64,000 nt of DNA from CALFMR01 sp035550595 (GTDB lineage: Bacteria; Acidobacteriota; Vicinamibacteria; Vicinamibacterales; SCN-69-37). The first letter of the stretch is position 1. Every line of letters begins with the position of its first letter. The stretch is taken from positions 8,033 to 72,032 of the forward strand of contig DASZOV010000140.1 in assembly GCA_035550595.1 (NCBI GenBank). The letters run 5' to 3'. This document shows positions 23,969-32,345 of the stretch, piece after piece. The notes beneath the pieces are model-generated. The model saw only the letters and a program-made list of their open reading frames with translations. It did no database searches and was not told the origin of the DNA. The position numbers and the translations under genes are program-made.

Positions 23969-26164
23969 TTACTTGCGCGCGACGATCTGCACGTCGCCTT
24001 CGCGTCGCAGGACGGTGAGGCCGACGTCGTGGCCGTGGCGTTCGAGCCGGAGGTCGACGCGGGCGGGGCCGAGATGCAGGCCTTCGATCTGCACTTCGTC
24101 GATCGACGCCGGCAGGCGTGGGTGCTCGAAGCGGATCGTGCGCGACACAGCGTCGAGCTCGATGCCGATCGCCGCCTGGAGCAGGAGAAACACGGAGCCG
24201 GCCGCCCAGGCTTGCGGGTTGCACGCGACCGGATAAAGCGTCGGCCGTTCGGCGCCGCGGCGTGGGAAACCGCAGAACAACTCGGGCAACCGGTGCAGGT
24301 CCATGCGTGCGCTCGCCTGGAAGAGGCCGTTGAGCACGCCGACGGCTTCGTCGCGCAGCCCGTACCGCGCCAAACCGCGTGCGAGGATCGCGTTGTCGTG
24401 CGGCCACACCGATCCGTTGTGGTACGACATCGGGTTGTAGCGGCACTCGCCTGCGGCGACCGTGCGCACGCCCCAGCCGGAAAAGCTCGACGGACCGACG
24501 AGCGTCCGTCCCGCCGCGCGTCCTCGCTCGGGCGACGCAATCCCGGTGAAGAGTGCGTGACCGGCGTTGGAGCTGATGACGACGCACGGGTCCTTGGCGC
24601 CGTCGAGCGCGAGTGCGTACGTGTCGATGCCGTCGCACCAGAACGCCTCGTCGAAGCGTGCGCGCAGCGCGTCCGCCTTGCTCCGCAGCGACGTGGCGAG
24701 CGGCTGGTCGCCCATGACCATCGCGAGCCGCGCGATGCTCCGCCAGGCGGCGAAGACGTATCCCTGAATCTCGCATGTCGCGATCGGCCCCTCGGCGGGA
24801 CGGCCGTCGCGGTGGAAGATCGCGTCGTGCGAGTCTTTCCAGCCCTGGTGCACGAGCCCGGTCGACGATTGCCGCTCGTACTCGACGAATCCATCGCCAT
24901 CCGAATCGCCGTCGCGATCGATCCACGCGAGCGCCGCCCTGATCTGCGGCCAGATGCGCTCGATCGTCGTCCGATCGCCGGTGCGCTCGTAGTAGGCGGC
25001 CGCGAGCATCAGGAAGAGCGGCGTCGCGTCGTGGCTGCCGTAATAACGACCGAAGGGGATCTCGCCGAGCGCGGCCATCTCGCCATGCCGCGCTTCGTGG
25101 AGGATCTTGCCCGGCTGCGCGTCACGCTCGGGATCGACCGTCGTCGCCTGTGTGGCGGCGAGATAGTCGAGCACGCCGCGCGCGAGCGACGGCGCGATCC
25201 ACAGACACTCGAGCGCGGTGATGAGGCTGTCTCGGCCAAAGGGCGCGCTGAACCACGGCACGCCCGCGTACGGCACGTCACCCTCCGGCCGCTCGGCGGT
25301 CAACATCGTCAAGTCCGCGACGCTGCGATTGATCCACTCGTTGAAGTGCTGATTCGACGTCCGAATACGGGCGTACTGCCGATGCCGCGCTTCGAGCGCC
25401 GTCGTGGCTTCGCGGTCCGCGTCGGCGAAACCGATCGACGCACGACGCGGCCGGTCGTACTCGCAGGCAATCGAGAGATCGCAGATCTCTTCCCCGCCGG
25501 GCGGCAGATCGACGTCCACGACCAGATGGGTGGCGGCAAGTGTCCGCCGCGGACTCGAGACGGTCAGGCGTGTTCGGCGGACGACACGGTCCAGCCCCAT
25601 GTAGCCGAGCACGACGTCACCGCCGCTGACACGTGTCTCGAGCCGGCGCCCACGCCGCGCGCGCGGCGTCCCGCGCACCTCGAAGATGTCGGCGTAGTCG
25701 GCGTCGAAGGCGAGCGCCAGCGTGGTCGTCACCGGAGCGACGCCGTAGTTGCGCAGGTGCAGCCGATCGTGACGGACGCCGCGCCAGAGCACGATCGTGC
25801 GGCGCAGATGGAGCGTGCCGCGAGGCACGACGCCGCCATCGTTGGCGACGTCGAGGTTCGTGAGATCGATGACGATGCGCGCGTTGTCGGGCGTGACGGC
25901 CGAACTGAGGAGCAACGGCGGCGCGCCCGCGAGCCACAGCGTCAGCCGCGACAGATAGCGCGTGCCATCGTGGTACAGCCCCTCTTCGGCGAGTCCGACG
26001 GGACGCACGTCCCCGCGCGGATCCAGCACGACGAACGTGTCGTCCTGCTCGAGAACGAGGTTGTGGTCGTCGGCTCGTGAGGCCGGTGTCCGGATGTAGA
26101 ACTGATCGGCCTCGGCCTCGCTCCTCGGTACGGGACGGCCCCTGCGGAATCCTCCTGGCGTCAT
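23969..26164 (-). CDS. Amylo-alpha-1,6-glucosidase (glycogen debranching-type glycoside hydrolase)
   Basis: 731 residues. An N-terminal beta-rich domain of the glycogen-debranching GDE_N type (about 20-240) is followed by an (alpha/alpha)6-barrel glucosidase domain. Visible signatures are VPWFSAPFGRDSLITALE, LVHQGWKDSHDAIF and YHNGSVWPHDNAILARGL, all typical of bacterial AGL-like proteins. It should trim alpha-1,6-linked glucosyl branches in the cytoplasm. The ATG at 26164 overlaps the TGA of the upstream glycosyltransferase gene, so the pair is coupled. This pairing suggests a role in glycan or osmoprotectant metabolism (inference). Confidence 0.9.
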   Translation of the reverse strand: MTPGGFRRGRPVPRSEAEADQFYIRTPASRADDHNLVLEQDDTFVVLDPRGDVRPVGLAEEGLYHDGTRYLSRLTLWLAGAPPLLLSSAVTPDNARIVIDLTNLDVANDGGVVPRGTLHLRRTIVLWRGVRHDRLHLRNYGVAPVTTTLALAFDADYADIFEVRGTPRARRGRRLETRVSGGDVVLGYMGLDRVVRRTRLTVSSPRRTLAATHLVVDVDLPPGGEEICDLSIACEYDRPRRASIGFADADREATTALEARHRQYARIRTSNQHFNEWINRSVADLTMLTAERPEGDVPYAGVPWFSAPFGRDSLITALECLWIAPSLARGVLDYLAATQATTVDPERDAQPGKILHEARHGEMAALGEIPFGRYYGSHDATPLFLMLAAAYYERTGDRTTIERIWPQIRAALAWIDRDGDSDGDGFVEYERQSSTGLVHQGWKDSHDAIFHRDGRPAEGPIATCEIQGYVFAAWRSIARLAMVMGDQPLATSLRSKADALRARFDEAFWCDGIDTYALALDGAKDPCVVISSNAGHALFTGIASPERGRAAGRTLVGPSSFSGWGVRTVAAGECRYNPMSYHNGSVWPHDNAILARGLARYGLRDEAVGVLNGLFQASARMDLHRLPELFCGFPRRGAERPTLYPVACNPQAWAAGSVFLLLQAAIGIELDAVSRTIRFEHPRLPASIDEVQIEGLHLGPARVDLRLERHGHDVGLTVLRREGDVQIVARK

Positions 26165-27234
26165 GCGACACGTCTTTCCGCGGGCCAACGTCGCGGCGGC
26201 CCGGCTCCGCGGCGATCGATGAGGCGCTCGTAGACCGCCACGTAATCGGTCGCCATGCGCGCGGCCGTGAACCGTGCCTCGAACGCCGCGCGGCAGGCGC
26301 GGCGATCGATCGTCCCGATGGCGCGAACGGCCGCGACCGCGTCCTCGATCGACTCGACGATGAACCCCGTGCGGCCGTGCTCGATGACTTCGGCCACCGA
26401 GCCGCGGCGCCAGGCGATCACCGGCGTGCCGCACGCCAGCGCTTCGATCATGACGAGCCCGAATGGCTCGGGCCAGTCGATGGGAAACAGCAGCGCGGCC
26501 GCGCCACCGAGAAAGCTGGTCTTTTCACGCTCGCCGATCTCGCCGACGTACTCGACGAACGGCGCCTCGAAGAGCCGCGCAATCCGTTCCTTGAAGTACT
26601 CGCGGTCGACGCGATCGACTTTCGCCGCGACGCGCAGCGGCATGCCGGCGCGACGCGCGATCTCGACGGCGCGGTCGACGCGTTTCTCCGGCGAAATGCG
26701 TCCGAGAAATGCCAGGTACGATCCCGGTCCCGACGAGCACGCGTGCAGATTGACCGGCAGCCCGTGGTGCACGGTCGCATGCCAGCCGGCCTGCGGCAGC
26801 GGCGCGCGTTGCGCGTCCGAAATCGAGACGACGGGCATCTCGGCGAACTCGTCGTAGATGGGCACGAGATCCGGAATGTCGAGCCGGCCGTGCAGCGTCG
26901 TCACGTTGGGCCAGCCGTGCAGGCGGCTCAGCGGAAAGTGCAGATAGTCGATATGGAAGTGCAGTACGTCGAACGCCGCGGCCGCGCCGATGAGCCGCTC
27001 GAGCATGAGCACGTGATGCGCGAGCGAGTCGATGGACCCGGGACACAGCCGGAGCGCCTGCGGCGCGCACGGCACGAGCCGCGCCCGCGTCGTCGAATCG
27101 GCGCTCGCGAAGAGCGTCACGTCATGGCCCTGAGCGACGAGCTCGTCGGTCAGATAGGCGACGACACGTTCCGTTCCGCCGTAGGAGCGCGGGGGCACGC
27201 TCTCGTACAGCGGCGCGATCTGAGCGATGCGCAC
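26161..27234 (-). CDS. GT4-family glycosyltransferase
   Basis: 357 residues. GT-B fold: the N-terminal half has IAPLYESVPPRSYGGTERVV and the nucleotide-binding half has FLGRISPEKRVDRAVEIA and EPFGLVMIEALACGTPVIA, with the E(x)7E pair of retaining GT4 enzymes. The donor and acceptor cannot be told. The start is the GTG at 27234, with GGAGGT 6 nt upstream, the best ribosome binding site in this area. It is translationally coupled to the downstream amylo-glucosidase gene. Confidence 0.92.
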   Translation of the reverse strand: MRIAQIAPLYESVPPRSYGGTERVVAYLTDELVAQGHDVTLFASADSTTRARLVPCAPQALRLCPGSIDSLAHHVLMLERLIGAAAAFDVLHFHIDYLHFPLSRLHGWPNVTTLHGRLDIPDLVPIYDEFAEMPVVSISDAQRAPLPQAGWHATVHHGLPVNLHACSSGPGSYLAFLGRISPEKRVDRAVEIARRAGMPLRVAAKVDRVDREYFKERIARLFEAPFVEYVGEIGEREKTSFLGGAAALLFPIDWPEPFGLVMIEALACGTPVIAWRRGSVAEVIEHGRTGFIVESIEDAVAAVRAIGTIDRRACRAAFEARFTAARMATDYVAVYERLIDRRGAGPPRRWPAERRVA

Positions 27235-27341
27235 GGCACACCTCCAGACGGGCCCGTCAAGGGACCCGGGTGCCGTGGGAGGACGCGCACCGCCGGCCGC
27301 GCAGTCCGCGCGCATCTAGCCGCGCGCAGAGCGTCTCTTTC

Positions 27342-27370
27342 AATGTATGGGGTGGTCAGGCGGCCCGCAA
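27342..27370 (-). promoter_or_regulatory. Candidate sigma-70-like promoter for the GT4/debranching operon
   Basis: Minus strand: TTGCGG (27370-27365), 17-bp spacer, TACATT (27347-27342). The spacing is ideal but each hexamer matches only partly. It would leave a leader of about 100 nt. Confidence 0.35.
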
Positions 27371-27383
27371 GATCGCGGCGCCT

Positions 27384-27543
27384 GTCATCTTCTTTGCAAT
27401 GCGTTGGGGCCATCTTTCTCTACTCGCTCGCAGGGCCCCACCGCCGCTCGCCTGTCATCTTTTCTGCAATGCGTTGGGGCCCCACCCCCAACGCTACGAC
27501 GCTTCGCCGCCCTCGCTGCGCTCGGGGGCTCGCGGTGTCATCT
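27384..27543. repeat. GGGGCCCCAC hairpin element, copy 3 (partly duplicated)
   Basis: Lies 3' of era. A degenerate half-copy (27384-27452) is followed by a full copy. The hairpin at 27471-27494 has a perfect 9-bp stem GCGTTGGGG/CCCCAACGC around loop CCCCAC. The phrase GTCATCTTYTTTGCAATGCG (Y is C or T) begins both sub-copies, and GTGTCATCT closes the element. Confidence 0.75.
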
Positions 27544-27592
27544 AAATTTGAATCCCTTCGCGATCTTCGCGTCTTCGCGTGAGGCGATTTTT

Positions 27593-28483
27593 CTAACTTC
27601 CCTTCAACCCAATCTCGTTGAGAATCCGCTCATCGTCGCGCCAGTCGCGGCGGACTTTGACGTGCAGGTCGAGGAAGACGCGGCCGGCGAGCATCGTCTC
27701 GAGGTCCTGGCGGGCCTCGGTGCCGATGCGCTTGATCATGCTGCCGCCCTTGCCGACGACGATCGGTTTCTGCGAGTCGTGATCGACCAGGATGGACGCG
27801 TAGATGCGCGTCAGGCCGCTCTGTTCGTCCGGCTCTTCGAAACGATCGATCACGACCGCCGTCGAGTACGGCAGCTCGTCGTGCGTGTGGTGCAGCACCT
27901 TTTCGCGGATGAGTTCGGCGGCGAGGCCGCGTTCGGTCTGATCGGTGAGGTAGTCGTCGGGATAGAGCGGATCGCCGTCTGGCAGCGCCGCGAGGATCTC
28001 GCCCTCGAGCGCAGCGACGCCGTCGCCCGTGAGCGCGGAGACGGGCACGATCGCGGCGAAGCGATCGGCGCGCGCGTATTGATCGATGAGCGGCAGGAGC
28101 GTCGGTTTCGGCACGCAGTCGACCTTGTTGAGCGCGAGCACGGCTTTCGTGGGTGCGGCGCGCACGAGATCGAGGACGAATCGATCGCCGGTCCCGGGTC
28201 GCTCGGCGGCGTCGACGACGAGGACGATGACATCGGCATCGCGCAACGCGTCGGTCGCGGCCTGGACCATGCGGCGGTTCATCCGATGCGCCGGCTTGTG
28301 AATGCCGGGCGTGTCGATGAACACCATCTGACCCGACGGCGTCGAGCGCACGCCCACGATCCGGTGCCGCGTCGTCTGCGGCTTGTCGGAGACGATGGCG
28401 AGCTTCTGTCCGACGAAGCGGTTGAGCAGCGTCGACTTGCCCGCGTTCGGCCGGCCCACGAGCGCGACGAATCCCGCCTTCAT
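27593..28483 (-). CDS. era: GTPase Era
   Basis: 296 residues. G1 GRPNAGKSTLLN, G3 DTPG, G4 NKVD, then a KH RNA-binding domain with GKGGSMIKRIG. Era binds the 3' end of 16S rRNA and checks 30S maturation. It ends the phoH-ybeY-corC-era operon and its ATG overlaps the corC stop as ATGA. Association with YbeY, a rRNA-processing endonuclease, matches known functional links. Confidence 0.97.
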   Translation of the reverse strand: MKAGFVALVGRPNAGKSTLLNRFVGQKLAIVSDKPQTTRHRIVGVRSTPSGQMVFIDTPGIHKPAHRMNRRMVQAATDALRDADVIVLVVDAAERPGTGDRFVLDLVRAAPTKAVLALNKVDCVPKPTLLPLIDQYARADRFAAIVPVSALTGDGVAALEGEILAALPDGDPLYPDDYLTDQTERGLAAELIREKVLHHTHDELPYSTAVVIDRFEEPDEQSGLTRIYASILVDHDSQKPIVVGKGGSMIKRIGTEARQDLETMLAGRVFLDLHVKVRRDWRDDERILNEIGLKGS

Positions 28484-29709
28484 AGCGCTTCGGCCGCCGG
28501 TAACGCCGGGCGGCGATGGATGCGCACCTTGTGGATGCGTTTACGTTCCGCTTCGAGAATCTCGACCGTCAGGCCATCGATTTCGAAGCGTTCACCAGTT
28601 GCCGGCACGCGGCCGACGCGCGCGAGCACGTAGCCGCCCACGGTCTCGAACTCGCCGTCCTCGATCTCGATGCCGAGCCTCGACGCCATCTCATCGATCC
28701 CAACCTTCGCGCTGAAGACGAACGTGTCATCGTCCTCGCGCACGATTGGATCCGCTTCGCTGTCGTACTCGTCGCGGATCTCGCCGACGAGCTCTTCGAC
28801 GAGATCCTCGACGGTCACGAGCCCGGCCGTGCCGCCGTACTCGTCGACGACCATCGCGAGCTGGAAGCGGCCCGTCTGGAACTCGCGCAACAAATCGACG
28901 ACGCGCTTGGTCTCGGGCACGAACGCGGCGGGCCGCATCATGTCGCTGACCTTGCGCGTGCCGTCGGGCTCGGACGTCATCTGAATCAGATCCTTGACGA
29001 CGATGAGGCCGACGATGTTGTCCAGGTTCTCGGTGTAGACCGGCAGGCGCGAGTACTCCTGCTCGCGCACGAGCCGGCGCAAATCGTCGACCGTCTGATC
29101 GGAGGCGATCGCGACGATGTCCGGCCGCGGCGTCATGACCTCGCGCACGAGCGTCTCGCCGAAGGCGACGACCGACCGCAGCAGGCGGTTCTCGTCGCCC
29201 GATTCAGCCGGCGCCGAGCCCTGCCGCTCGTTCGTGCTCTCATCGCGTCGGCCCGCGTCGCCGTTGCGCGCGCGCGGCGCGGCCTTTCCCATCCACGCGA
29301 TGAGCACCGTCGTCACCGGCGCGAGCAGGTTGGCGACGACGGTGAAGACGGGCAGGAGCAGATCGAGGAAGCGGTCCGGCGATCGACGCACGATGACCGC
29401 AGGCAGAATCTGTCCGACGCCAACCGCGATCGCCACGCCGCTCGCGAGGAGCACGAGCCAGCTCGGGAACGTCGTCCCGATCGGCTGCGCGAGGAGCGCG
29501 ACGATGAGCACGACGAGCGTGCCGCGCACGATGCGCGACGGGATGAAGAACTTGACCGGATCGTCGAGGTAGGTCGCGAGCGCGTCGTGCTCGTTCGCGC
29601 GTTCGGCCTCGAGGCGCTCGGGCAGTCGCATGAGCAGACCGAAGGCCGTTTCGACGAGCGCGAAGAACAGAAGCGCGCACGACGCCACGAAAACGAGAAT
29701 GGGAATCAT
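28480..29709 (-). CDS. CNNM/CorC-family membrane protein with CBS pair
   Basis: 409 residues from the ATG at 29709, which overlaps the ybeY stop. A DUF21/CNNM transmembrane region (about three helices in residues 1-150) precedes a CBS pair (about 195-320, with VREVMTPRPDIVAI and VVDEYGGTAGLVTVEDLVEE) and a C-terminal CorC_HlyC FAD-like domain. Members are linked to Mg2+ or Co2+ export and are usually next to ybeY, as here. Confidence 0.9.
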   Translation of the reverse strand: MIPILVFVASCALLFFALVETAFGLLMRLPERLEAERANEHDALATYLDDPVKFFIPSRIVRGTLVVLIVALLAQPIGTTFPSWLVLLASGVAIAVGVGQILPAVIVRRSPDRFLDLLLPVFTVVANLLAPVTTVLIAWMGKAAPRARNGDAGRRDESTNERQGSAPAESGDENRLLRSVVAFGETLVREVMTPRPDIVAIASDQTVDDLRRLVREQEYSRLPVYTENLDNIVGLIVVKDLIQMTSEPDGTRKVSDMMRPAAFVPETKRVVDLLREFQTGRFQLAMVVDEYGGTAGLVTVEDLVEELVGEIRDEYDSEADPIVREDDDTFVFSAKVGIDEMASRLGIEIEDGEFETVGGYVLARVGRVPATGERFEIDGLTVEILEAERKRIHKVRIHRRPALPAAEAL

Positions 29710-30242
29710 CGACGCGCGGATCGGCGGGTGGCGCGGGCGGTCAAGCCCGTGGGCAATCCTGCCCGGTGCCTCAGCCGTTCCTCGAGGCGCCGCATCTCTC
29801 CCCGATCCTGCTCGTGATCGTAGCCCAGAAGATGCAGAAGGCCATGGAGGGCGAGCAGGCGAACTTCCGTCGAAGCCGCGTGCCCGTGTTCGGCGGCCTG
29901 ACGGCGCGCCACGCCGCGCGCGATGCACAGATCACCGAGAAAAACCGGCTCGGATGACACCGGCGCTGGCGCCCGTGCGGTCCGAACGGCCCGCCGCGGC
30001 GATGGTGACGGCTCCTCATCTGGAAATGACAGCACGTCGGTCGCGTAGTCCGCGCCACGGAACGCGCGGTTCGTCCGCCGCATCCAGCCATCACTGACGA
30101 TCGCCACCGTGAGCGCGGCCGGCGGCCCGGACGGTGCGGCACGGCGGAGGAACGCGGCCAAGCCGCGCGCGAGTGGCGCGTCCGCGCGTCCGACCACGAC
30201 GGTCACGTCCAGATCGCGCTGCCGGCGAGATCCCTGTTTCAT
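29706..30242 (-). CDS. ybeY: Endoribonuclease YbeY
   Basis: 178 residues from the ATG at 30242, 5 bp after the phoH stop. The zinc motif HGLLHLLGYDHEQD (H-x3-H-x5-H) and the upstream TDVLSFP box are diagnostic. YbeY helps process the 16S rRNA 3' end and takes part in ribosome quality control. A 22-residue Pro/Ser/Arg-rich insertion follows SFPDEEP. The C-terminus is Arg-rich. Confidence 0.95.
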   Translation of the reverse strand: MKQGSRRQRDLDVTVVVGRADAPLARGLAAFLRRAAPSGPPAALTVAIVSDGWMRRTNRAFRGADYATDVLSFPDEEPSPSPRRAVRTARAPAPVSSEPVFLGDLCIARGVARRQAAEHGHAASTEVRLLALHGLLHLLGYDHEQDRGEMRRLEERLRHRAGLPTGLTARATRRSARR

Positions 30243-30246
30243 GCAG

Positions 30247-31230
30247 TCATGGCGCCGGCTTGTACGCCTCGTACGCCTTGACGATCTGCTGCACGAGCGC
30301 GTGCCGCACGACGTCGCGTTCGTCGAAGAAGACGACACCGATGCCGTCGATGCCCTTGACGACCTGCAGCGCCTCGACGAGACCGGACGTGCGGCCGGGC
30401 GGCAGATCGATCTGCGTGATGTCACCGGTGACGACGGCCTTCGAGCCGAACCCGAGCCGCGTGAGGAACATCTTCATCTGCTCGGACGTCGTGTTCTGCG
30501 CCTCGTCGAGGATGACGAACGCGTCGTTCAACGTCCGGCCGCGCATGAACGCGATGGGCGCCACTTCGATCACGCCGCGCTCGAGCAGCCGGTCGACGCG
30601 CTCGGCGTCGAGCATGTCGTAGAGCGCATCGTAGAGCGGTCGCAGGTACGGATTGACCTTCTCCTGCAGATCGCCGGGCAGGAAGCCGAGCTTCTCGCCC
30701 GCTTCGACCGCGGGCCGCGCGAGGATGATGCGCGTCACGCGCTTGGACACGAGATACGCGACGGCCTGCGCCATCGCGAGATACGTTTTGCCCGTGCCCG
30801 CGGGACCGACGCCGAAGACGACGTCGTGCCGATCGATCGCTTCGAGATAACGGCGCTGCGTGACGCTCTTCGGGACGACCTGGCGACGCCCGGCCGTGCG
30901 CGCGGGTCCGCGGAGAAAGTAGTCGCGCAGATCGGCCTGCGGATCGTCGGCGATGAGCTCGGCGGCCATCTTCACGTCGCCGCGCTGGAAGCGATAGCCC
31001 TCGCGAAGCAGGCCGGCGAGTTGCTCGATCACGCGTTCGGCGTGCGCGACGTCGGCCGACGCGCCGTCCACCATCAAATCATGACCGCTCGTGCGGAGCG
31101 TGACGTTCAGGACGGATTCGAGCTGGCGCAGATTCTCGTCGAAGGAGCCGAACAGCGTTTCGATGCCGTCGGCCGGCATCGCGATGCGTCGCATCGAAGA
31201 GGCAGGCATTCGTTGGTTCGAGAGTAGCAT
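30247..31230 (-). CDS. PhoH-family ATPase
   Basis: About 327 residues. Walker A GVGPAGTGKTYLAMAQAV, the PhoH box RPAVEAGEKLGFLPGDLQEK and Walker B FVILDEAQN are all present; an N-terminal KH-like segment precedes them. PhoH/YbeZ proteins are ATPases that accompany YbeY in RNA metabolism, which matches the neighbour. The start is uncertain: ATGs at 31230, 31209 and 31194 all lack a clear ribosome binding site. The first is listed because it is closest to the upstream ROK gene stop. Confidence 0.93.
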   Translation of the reverse strand: MLLSNQRMPASSMRRIAMPADGIETLFGSFDENLRQLESVLNVTLRTSGHDLMVDGASADVAHAERVIEQLAGLLREGYRFQRGDVKMAAELIADDPQADLRDYFLRGPARTAGRRQVVPKSVTQRRYLEAIDRHDVVFGVGPAGTGKTYLAMAQAVAYLVSKRVTRIILARPAVEAGEKLGFLPGDLQEKVNPYLRPLYDALYDMLDAERVDRLLERGVIEVAPIAFMRGRTLNDAFVILDEAQNTTSEQMKMFLTRLGFGSKAVVTGDITQIDLPPGRTSGLVEALQVVKGIDGIGVVFFDERDVVRHALVQQIVKAYEAYKPAP

Positions 31231-31241
31231 GAACGGCCGGG

Positions 31242-32165
31242 TCAGGCGCCCCGCCGGCCCGGGCCGCCGCCCCACAGCCACGCCGCGCCGCGCACGCCGC
31301 TCGCGTCGCCGTACGCGGCCGGCACGATCCGCGTGGCGACGTCGTCCGAGAAGACCCACGCGTCCCACAACCGCGGCACCTCGCGATAGATTGCGTCGAT
31401 GCGCGACAGGCCACCACCGATCACGATGACGTCGGGATCCATCAGGTTGATGACGCTCGCGAGCGACTTGGCGAGACGGCGCAACCAGATGCGCATCGTG
31501 TGCGCCGCCAACGGCTCACCCGCGCCCGCACGCCGCGCGATCTCGTCGCTCGTCGTCTGATCGCCGCCACGCCGGCGATAGTCCGCGGCGAGGCCGGGGC
31601 CGGACAAGAACGTCTCGATGCAGCCCGTCTGTCCGCAGTAACACGCCGGGCCGGGTCGTTCGTCCGCATCAGGCCACGGCAGCATGTTGTGTCCCCACTC
31701 GCCCGCCACGGCATTCGCGCCCGTGACGACGCGGCCGTCAATCACCCAGCCGCCGCCTGTGCCGGTGCCGAGGATGACGCCGAAGACAACGGCCGCGCCC
31801 GCGGCGGCGCCATCGGTCGCCTCCGACACGGCGAGACAGTTCGCGTCGTTCGCCATGCGCACGTCACGACCGAGCGCGCGCTCGACGTCCACTTTGAACG
31901 GCCGGCCGTTGAGCCAGGTGGAGTTCGCGTTCTTGATGAGCCCACTCGCGGGTGAGATTGCACCTGGCGTGCCGACGCCGACTGAACAGCGCGCGCCGAC
32001 CGCCGCTTCCCCCTGCGAGATGAGCGCGACGAGCGCGCGGATCGTGCCGTCGTAGTCTTCGCGCGGCGTCGGTTCCCGAGCTTCCCATCGCACTGCACCG
32101 TCATCGTCGAGGACGACGGCGGCGATCTTGGTGCCGCCGAGATCGATGCCGAGACGAGCGCCCAT
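31242..32165 (-). CDS. ROK-family sugar kinase (glucokinase-like)
   Basis: 307 residues. The phosphate-binding motif GIDLGGTKIAAVV opens the protein. GTGTGGGWVIDGRV and the zinc motif CYCGQTGCIE place it among ROK kinases without a helix-turn-helix, so an enzyme and not a repressor. Glucose or a related hexose is the likely substrate. The start at 32165 gives the standard N-terminus. It lies between aspS and phoH. Confidence 0.92.
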   Translation of the reverse strand: MGARLGIDLGGTKIAAVVLDDDGAVRWEAREPTPREDYDGTIRALVALISQGEAAVGARCSVGVGTPGAISPASGLIKNANSTWLNGRPFKVDVERALGRDVRMANDANCLAVSEATDGAAAGAAVVFGVILGTGTGGGWVIDGRVVTGANAVAGEWGHNMLPWPDADERPGPACYCGQTGCIETFLSGPGLAADYRRRGGDQTTSDEIARRAGAGEPLAAHTMRIWLRRLAKSLASVINLMDPDVIVIGGGLSRIDAIYREVPRLWDAWVFSDDVATRIVPAAYGDASGVRGAAWLWGGGPGRRGA

Positions 32166-32174
32166 CGTTAGGAT

Positions 32175-32287
32175 GTCATCTTTATTTGATTGCGAATGGG
32201 GCCCCACCCCCATTCGCCCGCTCAGCGCCGCTCCTGCGTCGCGGGCTTCGCGGACATTACTTAGTCGCGCGGGCCCCAGCCCCGCGC
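32175..32287. repeat. GGGGCCCCAC hairpin element, copy 4 (two hairpins)
   Basis: 3' of aspS. The first hairpin at 32192-32217 has a perfect 10-bp stem GCGAATGGGG/CCCCATTCGC around loop CCCCAC. The second at 32267-32287 has stem GCGCGGG/CCCGCGC around loop CCCCAGC. Both stems differ from the other copies while keeping full pairing. Confidence 0.75.
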
Positions 32288-32345
32288 TCGTAGCTCCGGG
32301 TGCTCACTTCGTTCGCATCCTCGCGCATCAGACCTCGGCCCACGC

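Larger units (their letters stand above)
27235..27592. other. 358-bp gap: candidate promoter and hairpin repeats
   Basis: No gene is visible between the glycosyltransferase start and the era stop. The left part (27235-27370) is plausible 5' leader and promoter for the glycosyltransferase. The right part (27384-27543) is a doubled GGGGCCCC-type element. A short CGCGATCTTCGCGTCTTCGC tract at about 27557-27580 adjoins the era stop. Confidence 0.6.
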
